This document shows, one piece after another, positions 10,581 through 20,027 of a DNA stretch of 64,000 nucleotides. Source of the DNA: Daucus carota subsp. sativus (Eukaryota; Streptophyta; Magnoliopsida; Apiales; Apiaceae); NCBI RefSeq assembly GCF_001625215.2, contig NC_030387.2:40013606-40077605 (forward strand). The letters are read 5' to 3'. The notes under the pieces are model-generated. The model was not told where the DNA came from. It saw nothing but the letters and a program-made list of their open reading frames with translations, and ran no database searches. Each line of letters starts with the position of its first letter. The stretch's first letter is position 1. A program made the position numbers and the translations under genes.

Positions 10581-11178
10581 TGATATATATTCAATTAAAA
10601 TAAAACGATATAAGTCAGAATATTTATTGTAATTAATGCCATATCTTCAGTTACGTTTTATTTTGTATTATATACAGAATCAAAACGTTTTGTGAGATAT
10701 ACTGATAACAAAAAGATAAAAACCCTAGCTGCTACTCTTCTCTATTTTCTCTCTGCAAAAATACATACAGGACAGATTGCATAGGTTTTCTGGGCGAACA
10801 TAGGTCAGGTCGTTGTTGATCAATTGCGTGTCTGTGAACGAGTTGATCTGAGCTGTTTCATCCTGGAGGCGATATTGCTGCAACCCAACACATCGTAAGT
10901 GGGGCAATTATCGTTTCAAGAACAGTCTAGGCTTTTCAAGGGCTAGGCGACTCAGCTGTTATTCTGATTTTGATCAGTATTTGATAAAGCTTCGCAAGGT
11001 AAGTGATTTCTGTCTTTTCTTGTCGATTTAAGGTACTGATTATATTTCTGTTTTGCCTTCGTGTATTGTTTCGTTATTTGGTGCCTTGCCTGTTCTTGTT
11101 AATTCCTGATATATAACTGCCTCATTGTTGCGCTAATAGTTTAATATTTCCAACATTATCTTTCTTCTTTACCCTCAG

Positions 11179-11634
11179 TGATGTTATGTGGTTCTTCTAT
11201 GGCCTCCTACTCAAAGACTGCAACATTGCCGTAAGCATAAATCATATATAGATGTATTACGGTATCGAATTTAATTAATTGTATAATTAAGAGACTAATT
11301 AGTGCTAATTAATCTTTTTTTTCAGGTTCCGAACGTGCTGGGATTTACATTCGGCATTCTACAGCTGATATTGTACATGGTTTACCGTAACACGAAAAAA
11401 GACGCGATTGAAGCGAAGAAGCTTCCCGAATTATTCGAGGATGATTCGGTGATCATAATCGATGATCAGAAACTTCCGGAGCTGAAAGCGAAGATAGATG
11501 ATGTGATGAGGCTGAGCGCGATGGTTTGTTCGGAGATGAGGCTGGTCGCCAAGAACTCGAACCCGAATGAGCTCGATATGATCGAAATTCAAGTCGTGGT
11601 GCCTAAAAAACAAGCCACTCCGATAGTCGCTTAA
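11179..11634 (+). CDS. SWEET sugar transporter, last two exons only
   Basis: The second-last exon is 11179-11230, after acceptor CCCTCAG, and encodes DVMWFFYGLLLKDCNIA. The last exon is 11326-11634, after TTTTTTTCAG, and starts VPNVLGFTFGILQLILYMVY. WFFYG and PNVLGF are hallmarks of the second MtN3/saliva three-helix bundle. A cytosolic tail of about 80 residues follows, rich in charged residues and with IIDDQKLPEL. The family moves sucrose or hexoses across membranes; the tail length resembles clade III members, a guess from memory. The 5' exons are not in the window: a copia LTR ends 23 bp upstream. The gene is either truncated or has a very large intron beyond position 1. Splice sites and the stop are intact. 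Confidence 0.85.
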
Positions 11635-12602
11635 TTAAGTGACGATTGTCGTAGTTTAATTTATAACTAATCTCGTGTGTATGGCTCTGTAGTTTCTCAT
11701 CTATCACCGCCATCTCTTGTAATTTAAATTAATTATCATAAACTATATATAGCTTTTTAGTACTCGAATTCTTCGTAGAAATTCACCCCCATCAGTTGTT
11801 AAATCTCGAGCTTTAATACTTTTGAGCCTACTAATAACAAGGATACGAGTATATATAACTAACAATCTTGTGGAGTTAATTTTTGGGGTATTAAGCAAAC
11901 TTACGCATAAAAATGAGTATATGTGCAAACAATAATTTTTATAACAAGAGTGGAATTCGAAGCTAAAATTTTGCGCTTCAACATTTATAGTACTAATGGC
12001 AAGGATACGGGTTAAATACTTAAATCTAATTATTAATTATCATATTGATCAGTTAAATTTTTTTGGTATTAAGAAAATTGATAAACTTATAAACGAAGTA
12101 TCTGTTCAACCAATTAATTCTGGAATATGCAAGAGTTACATGTTAATATCTTGTAAAAATCGGTAATCAAAACTAATCGGTTTATCTACCGATTCATAAT
12201 TAGGGATTTTTTAGTCAAATTGAAATGTTACCGGTAAATTGATAAAATATTTTTCAAAAATTAATTGGAGAATGTTCCACGAATTAAGAATATTTAGAAG
12301 AGAAATTACGATGAATATGGCTATCCCATCACGCTGAATATTTTGGTGCATCAACTCAATATCATATATTTGTATTATATTCGATTTTTTTAATTAAATA
12401 AACGAATAAGAAAAAAAGAAATACTCAATCTAATTAGTTTTAGGCTTTTACTTTTTTTTTAAACCAATTTTTAGGCTTTTACTTAACCATCAATCTCCTT
12501 TTGCGTGCTAAGCCAGAAGATTCTGCGTTAAGGTGACATAACCACGATGATCCTAATGAAAAGGTGAGAGATCAGTACCTAGTACCACATGCATTAAAAA
12601 AT
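11635..12602. other. Intergenic downstream of SWEET
   Basis: AT-rich sequence without a convincing open frame. The first 100-150 bases are probably the SWEET 3' UTR. Repeated forms of AGTACTAAT / ACAAGGATACG near 11820-11850 and 11990-12010 suggest a small local duplication. No MITE ends seen. Confidence 0.4.
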
Positions 12603-14012
12603 TTATAACGTTTCACTAATTTTCCCTACCAGTATATAAAAATATTGCTTATATATGTTTTCTAATTTGACCTTAAAATATTTGAATCGACAATACACAT
12701 CTTTGTTTCGTTTTTCTGGGTCGGTTCTTATAGGCTTCCGCCATCTGACACTTTCATCCTTCTCAATTTCCATTAAAATTTGACTCCTTGGGGCATTAAG
12801 CCTAGCATATTCAGTGAATCTCGGCCCCAATTTCTTTTTAGCAGGGGACTTTTCACCGTCGTCTCTCTTGGGGTATTTATTCTCAGCATTATATTCCGTG
12901 TCACTCCCACGTTTTTTGAAATTGGTGTTCGGTCCTTGATTGTTCTGGGACTTTCTCAAACTTTCCTCCGCCTTAATATACTTCCCAGCTCTCTCTTGTA
13001 AGTCATTCATATTGTCCGGAGCCCTCTTGGCTAAAGATCGACGAAAATTGTCATCCGTGGTTCCTTGCTGGAGTGCAATCATGGCTACCTTCTGGTCTAA
13101 GTCCGGGACCTTCAAGGCTTCCTTAGTAAAACGATTCATGTATTCACGGAGAGACTCATTCTTACATTGGTGCAAATTCATTAATGAAGCAGAACTCTTG
13201 GCATGGGTTTTGCTTCCCACAAACTGTCCTATGAATGCCCTACTCAAATCAGCAAAACAAGAAATGGAGTTTGGGGGTAAGCGACTATACCAGTGTTGCG
13301 CCATCCCGCTTAGGGTCTGAGGAAAAGCACGGCACCTGATTGCCTCTGTTACTGGTTGGAGCAATAGTGCGTTCATAAAGGTCCGGACGTGGTTAGCGGG
13401 GTCACCCGTGCCGTCATAGGCTTTGATGGTTGGAAGCTTGAATTTCCTGGAGATTCTTGCAGCCATGATTTCTTTAGTAAACGGTGGAACGGGATTATCG
13501 GGATCGCCTGCAGGCAATAAGTGAATCTGATTCATGCTTGATCGACGAGGGTTTTCATCCCTAGGTTCTGGAGGTTGCATTCTTGCCTGATCTCTCTTCA
13601 ATCGTGCAATTTCTTCTTCATAGGCCCGAATTCTTTCCTCATAAGTTATCAGCCCCCGAGGCTCATTATCGTGTTGCGTAGAGCGACGTCGGCGGCTTCG
13701 AGTGTGGTCGGTATCTCTTCTCCTTCGAGGAGGGGCTTCATGTTCTTGCTCCGATTCGGAAGAGTCATAATCAGTTATATGGCCATCTTCATTACCTCCG
13801 CGGGTAGTAGTTGTAACACTAGAATAGTGGGTGCCGGCATCGGTAACGGTTGCGATCACCCGATTTAATGGGGGCAGCGTGCCAAAGATCATAGGTACGG
13901 TGGTTTGAGCAGTGGTAGTTCCGAGTGGGATGGAGGCGGTGATGGGGACCGTTCCGGTCGGGATTCCGGTGGTTGGAACATGTACTTCAGAACGTATTCT
14001 TGGGTTTGTCAT
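12603..14012 (-). pseudogene. Ty3-gypsy gag, truncated
   Basis: The frame starts with ATG at 14012, only 33 bp inside the LTR end. It has a threonine/proline-rich N-terminus, an arginine-rich stretch (PPRRRRDT, HTRSRRRRS), a coiled segment (YEERIRAYEEEIARLKRD) and a retrotransposon gag domain (HVRTFMNALLL, GMAQHWYSRLPPNSI, ADLSRAFIGQFVGSK, SLREYMNRFTKEAL). A basic C-terminus follows. It loses family resemblance after KRNKDVYC, where a zinc knuckle would be expected, and ends in unrelated codons. No protease or pol follows. It is either a truncated element or a gag-only type. Role: forms the particle that packages element RNA. Confidence 0.8.
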
Positions 14013-14028
14013 GGTTGTTGTCTTCTTC

Positions 14029-14045
14029 CCACAGACGGTGCCAAA
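14029..14045 (-). promoter_or_regulatory. gypsy primer-binding site region
   Basis: On the minus strand the LTR end ACA is followed by TTTGGCACCGTCTGTGGG, the usual leader of plant gypsy elements (commonly TTGGCGCCGTCTGTGGG). It marks the internal boundary of the LTR and the site for tRNA priming. Confidence 0.6.
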
Positions 14046-14528
14046 TGTTATGGATTAGAAAACGAGGGGTGTGAGCGATTCGTGCTTTGGAGTGGTCTCG
14101 ATGCGAGATGCCTACGTATCTTCTGCTCGGAGAAGAATCAAGTCCAAAACGTAGTTCTATTTTGGAGGGGTAGGGCCCTTTATATAGATGCTTCGGAGTC
14201 AGAAGCTGAATGGAAGTACGATTCCATGTATCAGACTTCTTATCGAAGTATGCTTCGGTGCCAGAGATAAGACAGAACTCTTATCTTCGAGTATTAGTGT
14301 TTATCATGGACTCCCGGGCGTTTATCCGTGAGAGTTAGTAGCCTTGCAGGATTCAAGCTCGTAGCTGGACCGTTATATGGGCCTTGAGTCTATCTAAATC
14401 TTCCTCACGATCCATATGTACCTGGTCTGGACCGTTATTGGGCCGAAGCGGAATTTGACCTGATTAAACCGGATACTCGGGCCTTTATTGGATCGGGTCG
14501 TAATACTCAATTAACCCAATCCCTATCA
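14046..14528 (-). repeat. 5' LTR of truncated gypsy element
   Basis: A 483-bp sequence bounded by TGTTATGG and CCCTATCA on the plus strand (TGATAGGG...CCATAACA on the minus strand), so the ends are TG/CA with short inverted termini. The gag and the primer-binding leader follow on the minus strand. No second LTR is found near 12600, so the 3' part is missing and no target duplication can be checked. Confidence 0.7.
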
Positions 14529-15446
14529 AGACTATTTCTGAGTACACTTTAATGTCGATATACTGTCCTATAATAGATTGTTTCTGGTTTGCTTCAGGTT
14601 TGCCCTTCTTTCGTTTCCTGTCTCTCCCTGATCAATTCCGAGAGGGAAAATAGTGGAGGCTGAGGGAAAATTTTGATAACTACAAGATATTAGTTGTCCT
14701 TTTACTTTGTAGGGCAACTGAAAATTTGGATCGAAAACAATGATGAAATAGAGCACTAACACATTTAGTTTTTAACGGAGACTAACGGAATGACCTTTTT
14801 GCAAGTTTTAAATGGTACAATTAATTGACTGAAAGCTTTTTTCACTCGGTAGGCTAATTGAAAGTTTTAATCGAGTACAGTGATGAAATAGAGCATTAAC
14901 CTCAATATTTAACCAGGGATGGTAAAATTCACGCTACTGTTTTGTCGTATATGAAACTGCGCTAGGATTTTGCAAGTGCCTTTTAGTTTTTGTTGCACTA
15001 TTTTCTCAACTTGTTTTTGAGTTTCTGTTGATGTTACAGGAAACGAATCCCCTATCTAGGAAGGTGTTTTCATTACTATGATAATTTAAGGTTTCTGCTG
15101 TATTTCATTCCCTTATCACCGCGCTAATATCATGTTTCAAGTATTTCTTTTTTGACAAGCTTGATTCTTTTGGTTTACATCAGAGATAGCGAAGGGCAGA
15201 AGGATTTCTGCCACAGCAGAATGGACTCAGTGTAAGTCAATATTATCATTGCAAATCATATGTTTATATTAATATTATCATCATTATAATAAGCAGTTTC
15301 AAAAAGGTATCATGTAATATAACTTAAAAAAGTGTATGAAAGACATCTGAAATGTGTTAGAAATTAATGTATAAACCTCTCTTGTACATCGGTCAATTTT
15401 TCTCAGACATTGTTCTATTAAAATTTTTCGAATAGTGAAAAAAGTA
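14529..15446. other. Intergenic, includes probable 3' flank of F-box gene
   Basis: No coding frame with family resemblance. The stretch TAATTTAAGGTTTCTGC and following bases near 15085-15235 look like transcribed sequence without an open frame. The last 100 bases are probably the 3' UTR of the minus-strand F-box gene. Confidence 0.35.
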
Positions 15447-16739
15447 TTACGCTTGCTTAGGTCGCATCTCTATCTCAAGAATGCGGACACCACACTTGGG
15501 CCTTCCACTTTTTACTTCTTTCAAAGTGATCTCAACATCTCTGTTCTCCCCTTTCTTATGGAAGTATTCACCCAACTTAACTTCTATAGAATCAGGAATT
15601 CTTTTCCCCGGCTTTGTATTTGGATAATGGTGATTGCTTTTAGACTCAGCTATTCGAGGATCCAGATATATGATCGCTTTTGTGCTTTCTTCCCCCGGTA
15701 TCCCAATAGAAGTCTCTATAGGTGTGTGCAATCCATAGCAAACGTACTTTGACAGGAAAAACACAAGATAAGCTTCATAGGTCGTATCTGGTGACAATCC
15801 TGACGTGGGTATTCTCCCGCAAACTTCAAGCCAAATTACATGACCAAGCACCGGCCCAGAAACTCTGTGTTTACAACAATTACAACTTCAAAAACTTATC
15901 AAGCACTTAATTTTCACGCTTGTAATATAAGTGGCCAGTGTCCGACATTCTTTATAAATGGAATAAGCAAAAACAAGGAGCCCAAAAAATAAAGCATTAT
16001 AGAGAAGATTCTAACCTTTTCTTCCAGTAATCTGTATCAAGCTGTGTGATTGCTAGCGAGTTATCATTAACGTAAAGGCACATCTTCCCGCTCCATTTAT
16101 CTAACCAATAGCGCGGCCAGGCGACAGGATAGTGAGTCCAACTGATCTGCCAGGTGACAAGAACAAATCAACCAAATTAAACAAAGCAGAGTCTAACACA
16201 CATGAAATAAAGCAAGGTCATTGTTAAGTGACCAATTCTCCTAAAACCTCGAGATGTCATATTATATTCTAACATTCACCCTCACTCAAAAACCCATTTA
16301 TGGGTCGAGAGTGGATTACAGGCGCCCATCATTGAGGCATAAACTCGTCTTGTTGAGAGGAGGGCTTATCAAGATCATATTATGTTCTAACAGTAATGTC
16401 GATACTGCTGCAATAGCTGTGGACTGAATTAACAGTGCCTAAATCATTGTTACAAATAATAAACAAGAAAATTACCTCATGGCAACAGAGAAACCGAAAC
16501 AATCGTTTGCCAGAACCAAAAGTGTCTTTGCGTAGGCCCTGTAGAGCGCGTCTCCGATGATCAGGTGGAATGAATGTGTCCCAAACAACGTCAGAATTGG
16601 CTGACGCCTGGAAACTTTTCGACACAAGTGAGAGCCTCATCACATCCGCAGGGCTTGTGCGTGATAAAATTTCTTGTGTGAATTTTTGTCTAAACCCATC
16701 AGGTAACTTGTTGAACAAATCATGAGTTTCATCGCCCAT
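15447..16739 (-). CDS. F-box/PP2 lectin protein, complete 3-exon gene
   Basis: Exons on the minus strand: 16739-16476 (264 bp), 16146-16016 (131 bp), 15864-15447 (418 bp); all junctions are GT-AG and the sum is 813 bp, 270 residues. Exon 1 holds the F-box (LPDGFRQKFTQEILSRTSPA, then VMRLSLVSKSFQ). Exon 2 holds the start of the PP2 domain (YWLDKWSGKMCLYV). Exon 3 holds the PP2 core (HVIWLEVCGRI, LSPDTTYEAYLVF, VKLGEYFHKKGENRDVEI). Family knowledge: the F-box binds SKP1 in an SCF ubiquitin ligase and the PP2 domain is a Nictaba-like sugar binder acting in cytosol and nucleus. The F-box is somewhat divergent. It lies head-to-head with the next F-box/PP2 gene, 632 bp apart. Intron 1 holds an LTR-like fragment. 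No break found. Confidence 0.9.
16256..16392 (-). repeat. LTR-like fragment in intron 1 of F-box gene
   Basis: Two near-identical stretches, TCATATTATATTCTAACA and TCATATTATGTTCTAACA, bracket about 100 bp containing ACCCATTTATGGGTCGAGAG. On the minus strand it starts TGTTAGAACATAATATG, typical of a plant copia-type LTR. Only part of an LTR seems present, with no coding. Confidence 0.5.
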
Positions 16740-17371
16740 CTCCCTGCTACTAACAAATTGGATGTAAAAAATAAAATAGAGAGGGTAGTCAGTAGGTAAA
16801 AAAAAGGAATAGAAGAATTCTATCTATAGTCTCCAGATTAGGTGAAATCAACTTCTATTTCTATTAGGATTCTGTTATTGTATCATTGTCTATTTCTATT
16901 ATTTTGAATATAAAACAGATTATTATTATTTTTTTATAGGAGTCTGAACCTCGCCCAGATAAGTATTAGAACAAATATTCACGTCAATAAGCATATTGTA
17001 ACAAACTATATATTCTCAGAAGCTGCATCCATAAGCAATTATGGCAGGAGAGGGACATGAAATCAACTTCTATTTCTACTAGGATTCCTATTCTATTTCT
17101 GTTATTCAGAGTATGAATAGATGTAGGATTAGGACAGGTACTCATATAAGTCTAAATTGTAGAATAAAAACTTTTAGGATTTTCTTATTGTATCCTATTC
17201 TATTTCTGTTATTTAGAATATAAAATAGATATAGGAGATTAGGACAGGTACTCATATAAGTCTAAATTGTAGAATAAAAACTAAAAAAATTCGATTTTGG
17301 TAGTAGGTTGGAATCACGCCTTTCACACATTCACGTCAATAAGCCTGTTGTACCAGCATCCATAAACAGTT
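16740..17371. promoter_or_regulatory. Shared region between divergent F-box/PP2 genes
   Basis: 632 bp separate the two start codons, so both promoters must lie here. It contains a 110-bp direct repeat (about 17062-17171 and 17172-17281; the shared part ends with AGGACAGGTACTCATATAAG and what follows) and a partial third copy near 16850-16920. The motif TTCACGTCAATAAGC occurs at about 16979 and 17330. AT-rich with several TATA-like stretches; no single TATA box can be assigned. Confidence 0.5.
17062..17281 (+). repeat. 110-bp tandem duplication
   Basis: Two adjacent copies with period 110 share CTATTTCTGTTATT, AGGACAGGTACTCATATAAG and TCTAAATTGTAGAATAAAAA. They lie in the divergent promoter region. 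A weaker related stretch lies upstream at 16850-16920. Confidence 0.75.
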
Positions 17372-18648
17372 ATGGCAGGAGAGGGATGTGAACACATTGA
17401 TTTATTCGAAAAGCTACCTCAAGAATGCATAGAAGAGGTTGTTTCGCGTGTTGGCCCTATGGAGGTATGTAGGCTGTCTGCTGTTTGTAAAAGGTTTCTA
17501 TCGGCTGCTGAATCAGACCTCGTCTGGGACAGATTTTTGCCCTCTGATTATCAACAATTACGTGATCGGGCCGATGCTTTTCCCAATATTAAATTTGCTC
17601 ACAAGAAAGATTTGTTTCTGTTTCTCATCGGCAATCATGTCAGCATGGATGGAAATACCATGGTAATACTTCTATTAGTTTCTGCAATTTTAGTGATCGA
17701 TGCATTTAATTAATTAATAACGTTCATGACAATGATTTTTTTGTCTGCTTGTTGAGTAGTGTTTTTGGTTAAGCAAGAGGACGGGGAAGAAGTGTTTTCT
17801 TACAGCTATTTCAATCGTAGGTGATGTTGAAGAAGTATATTTCGAGGATGACGGGCCTTACGGCTGGTCTCGTGTTAAAGATGAAAGATCCAGGTGCAAG
17901 CTTTTTTCTTGTTACATACTCCCTCTGTTTTCAAATGCTTGACATTTGACTTTTTGACACACAATTCTAAGAGTTTTGACGGCATACTTAAAATTATTAT
18001 TTTTAAAATTTTCTTTCTTTGAATAAAAATATTAATCTTATGCTTTAATTGACAAAAAGAAAATTTTAAAAATATTAATTCTAGCTATGCAGTCAATTCA
18101 CTTAAAAGTGTGTGCACAAAAGTCAAACGTCAAGTATTTGTAAACGGAGTATTTATTATTCGACAATACATGCATCATCTTTGTTAATTAATTGATGTAG
18201 TTTCATATGCAGGATTCAGGGTTGTTTTACTTTATGTGAACATGTTGAATTGTTCGGAATCCAGGGAAAGATGAGCACCTCCGTACTATCACCAAATACT
18301 ACCTACACAATTTATCTTGTCTGTCATTCGCGGAAATATGTTTTAATCAACAATTTTGATGAACCCGTAGAAGTTTCCATAGCGATTGATGGCGTTGAAA
18401 GCATTAAACATATTGTTTATCTGGACCGGCGTAAGATGAGGTCGAAAGGGGATAATGATCTCCGATATCCGCAACAGAGAAAAGATGACAGGTTCGAAGT
18501 TGAGTTAGGAGAATACTTCAACAAAGGAGGAGGAGAGGTGAGTTTGGAGATCACTATGACGGAAGTAAGAAGTGGCAAGTTTAAGTCTGGACCGACTATG
18601 GAAGGCTTTGAATTCCGACCAATTAGGAGCACCAATGCACTTTCATGA
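17372..18648 (+). CDS. F-box/PP2 lectin protein, complete 3-exon gene
   Basis: Exons: 17372-17662 (291 bp), 17760-17893 (134 bp), 18213-18648 (436 bp); GT-AG junctions, total 861 bp, 286 residues. Exon 1 carries a good F-box (LPQECIEEVVSRVGPMEVCR, then LSAVCKRFLSAA). Exon 2 carries CFWLSKRTGKKCFL, the usual PP2 entry. Exon 3 carries the PP2 core (LSPNTTYTIYLV, EVELGEYFNKGGGEVSLEI) and the family ending GFEFRPI. Predicted role: substrate receptor of an SCF ligase with a Nictaba-like sugar-binding tail, as known for Arabidopsis PP2-B proteins. The start is the first ATG before the F-box. Intron 2 holds a Stowaway MITE. Part of its 3' end is duplicated at 51997-52180. It appears functional. Confidence 0.92.
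17919..18149. mobile_element. Stowaway-type MITE in intron 2 of F-box/PP2 gene
   Basis: 231 bp with inverted ends CTCCCTCTGTTTTCAAATGC / GTATTTGTAAACGGAG, flanked by TA (17917-17918 and 18150-18151). Non-coding. It lies wholly inside the intron and leaves the splice sites intact. Confidence 0.8.
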
Positions 18649-20027
18649 TGCTCTTATTTTAGTTTTCTTATATCTGTTTACCATTGATTTTTTAAGACCT
18701 GCACCTGAGTAAAAAGACGATATTATAAAGGCAGAAGTTTTATGTTAATAATAATAGGCATATTTATGTCAAAGGCTTATACGAACTTATAGGTAAACAT
18801 GTTTCTTGAATAACTAAAGCAATAAGAACTCAATCCAAAACAACCAAATTTAGGAAGTTGACGTGGTATTGCAGCCTAAAGATCTTGAATTCTAATGGCT
18901 ACGAACAATTCTGTCAACATCCTTTCCACAGCCTAAAGTTCTTGAGTTTTAATGCTATGAACAATTCTGTCAAGATCATTTCCAGCAGATAATACCTGCA
19001 CGAGTTTGGAAGTTACAAACATGTCAGTTGTAGTGGAACAACCAAACATGGAGGCTACTCAGGCTAGAACATAATAAACAAATAGTGTGGACTGATTGCT
19101 ATGGGAAAAAATAATAAGACACGTAGATCATGAACACCGTCCTAGTTAAATCAGCTTCGTCAAAAAACTTGTCCCAGACATAAAGCTAAAGAAACAGAGG
19201 AGCAATATCTACGCCTAATACCCACTGTATTACAAAGATAGCACAACAAATCAATAGCATGGACAGATTGTGGGAACAAATACTAATACATGCCGCTCCT
19301 TAGTAAACATTCCAGCAATGATATAACTTATATATATTATTAGATAATAATCTAAATCAGAAAACAAATAATCTCAGAGTCAAAAAAACCAGGGTGATTT
19401 GGTATTCCCCGTTTAATCACAGAGAATATTCTATTTAAGAACTTGAGAAAGCCAGCTTTTTTATAAGCCTATCCACAGTTTTTTAATCGTGATAAAACTT
19501 AATAATCCAAATTAAAATACTCAAAATCTCAAAGCACAAAAACCAGAGCAGTCTGCTATTCCCCATCTAATCACAGAGGGTATTATATTTAATAACTTAC
19601 AAGGCAGATAACATAAGATTCTACTCTGAAGCAAATTTAGAGGTTTCTCCGGCTACCAATATCATTGTAGACAATAATAACATCCAGTTGCATGTATAAT
19701 CATTTGAATAGTTTCGATCACACTAACTATTCCAGGGAAAAAAAATATATTCTCCTAATTATATGATCGTCACTATGTACTAAGGAATTCTTGATTAAGC
19801 ATGATTAAAAATAGATCATTTTATTATTGGGACAAGAATTAAGATTACTATACTACTACAAGGTATTCAATTGACCAGAATTACTACTTGTACTGTACTA
19901 CAGTCAATAATCTATCTAATCAGCTTTCAGGGGATCTGAAATATTGGATATAGCAAAATTAATATAACAGAGTACTTTGAGACAACGTAATTTACAACTT
20001 ATAAGATAGTATATCATACCCATTCAG
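18649..20027. repeat. Duplicated 3' flank between F-box/PP2 and NOV-like A
   Basis: Most of this stretch matches 57925-59250 upstream of paralog D, and parts match 52090-52280, 55980-56170 and 35200-35280. Examples are GACGTGGTATTGCAGCCTAA and CTACGAACAATTCTGTCAAC. It is the 3' UTR/flank of the NOV-like gene and of the F-box gene, with no open frame of its own. Short inner repeats (CTACGAACAATTCTGTCAAC twice) occur. Confidence 0.7.

Larger units (their letters stand above)
5470..11155 (+). mobile_element. Ty1-copia element 2, lacking its 5' LTR
   Basis: Gag, protease, integrase, reverse transcriptase and RNase H lie in copia order (integrase before RT), followed by about 530 bp of non-coding sequence, a purine tract GTGGGGGAT at 10006-10014 and a 1141-bp LTR. 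No 5' LTR or primer-binding site is visible; the gag homology begins near 5470 next to the LTR of element 1. The coding region has two frameshifts and one nonsense codon, so it is not autonomous. The LTR end adjoins the SWEET remnant at 11156. Confidence 0.85.
10015..11155 (+). repeat. 3' LTR of copia element 2
   Basis: Starts TGTTAGAAA and ends TTTCCAACA, so the two ends are inverted copies with one mismatch. A hairpin TGTGGG/CCCACA lies at about 10204-10220 and a TATA-like TTTATATA at 10248-10255. A very GC-rich stretch with GGGTC repeats follows (10310-10450), then three copies of a 23-bp unit (10504-10572). A consensus splice donor AAG|GTAAGT lies at 10996-11004. The LTR end is 23 bp before a SWEET exon on the same strand. 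Confidence 0.8.

Noticed and set aside
13575..13868. Plus-strand frames opposite gypsy gag
   Set aside because: Shadows of the gag frame.
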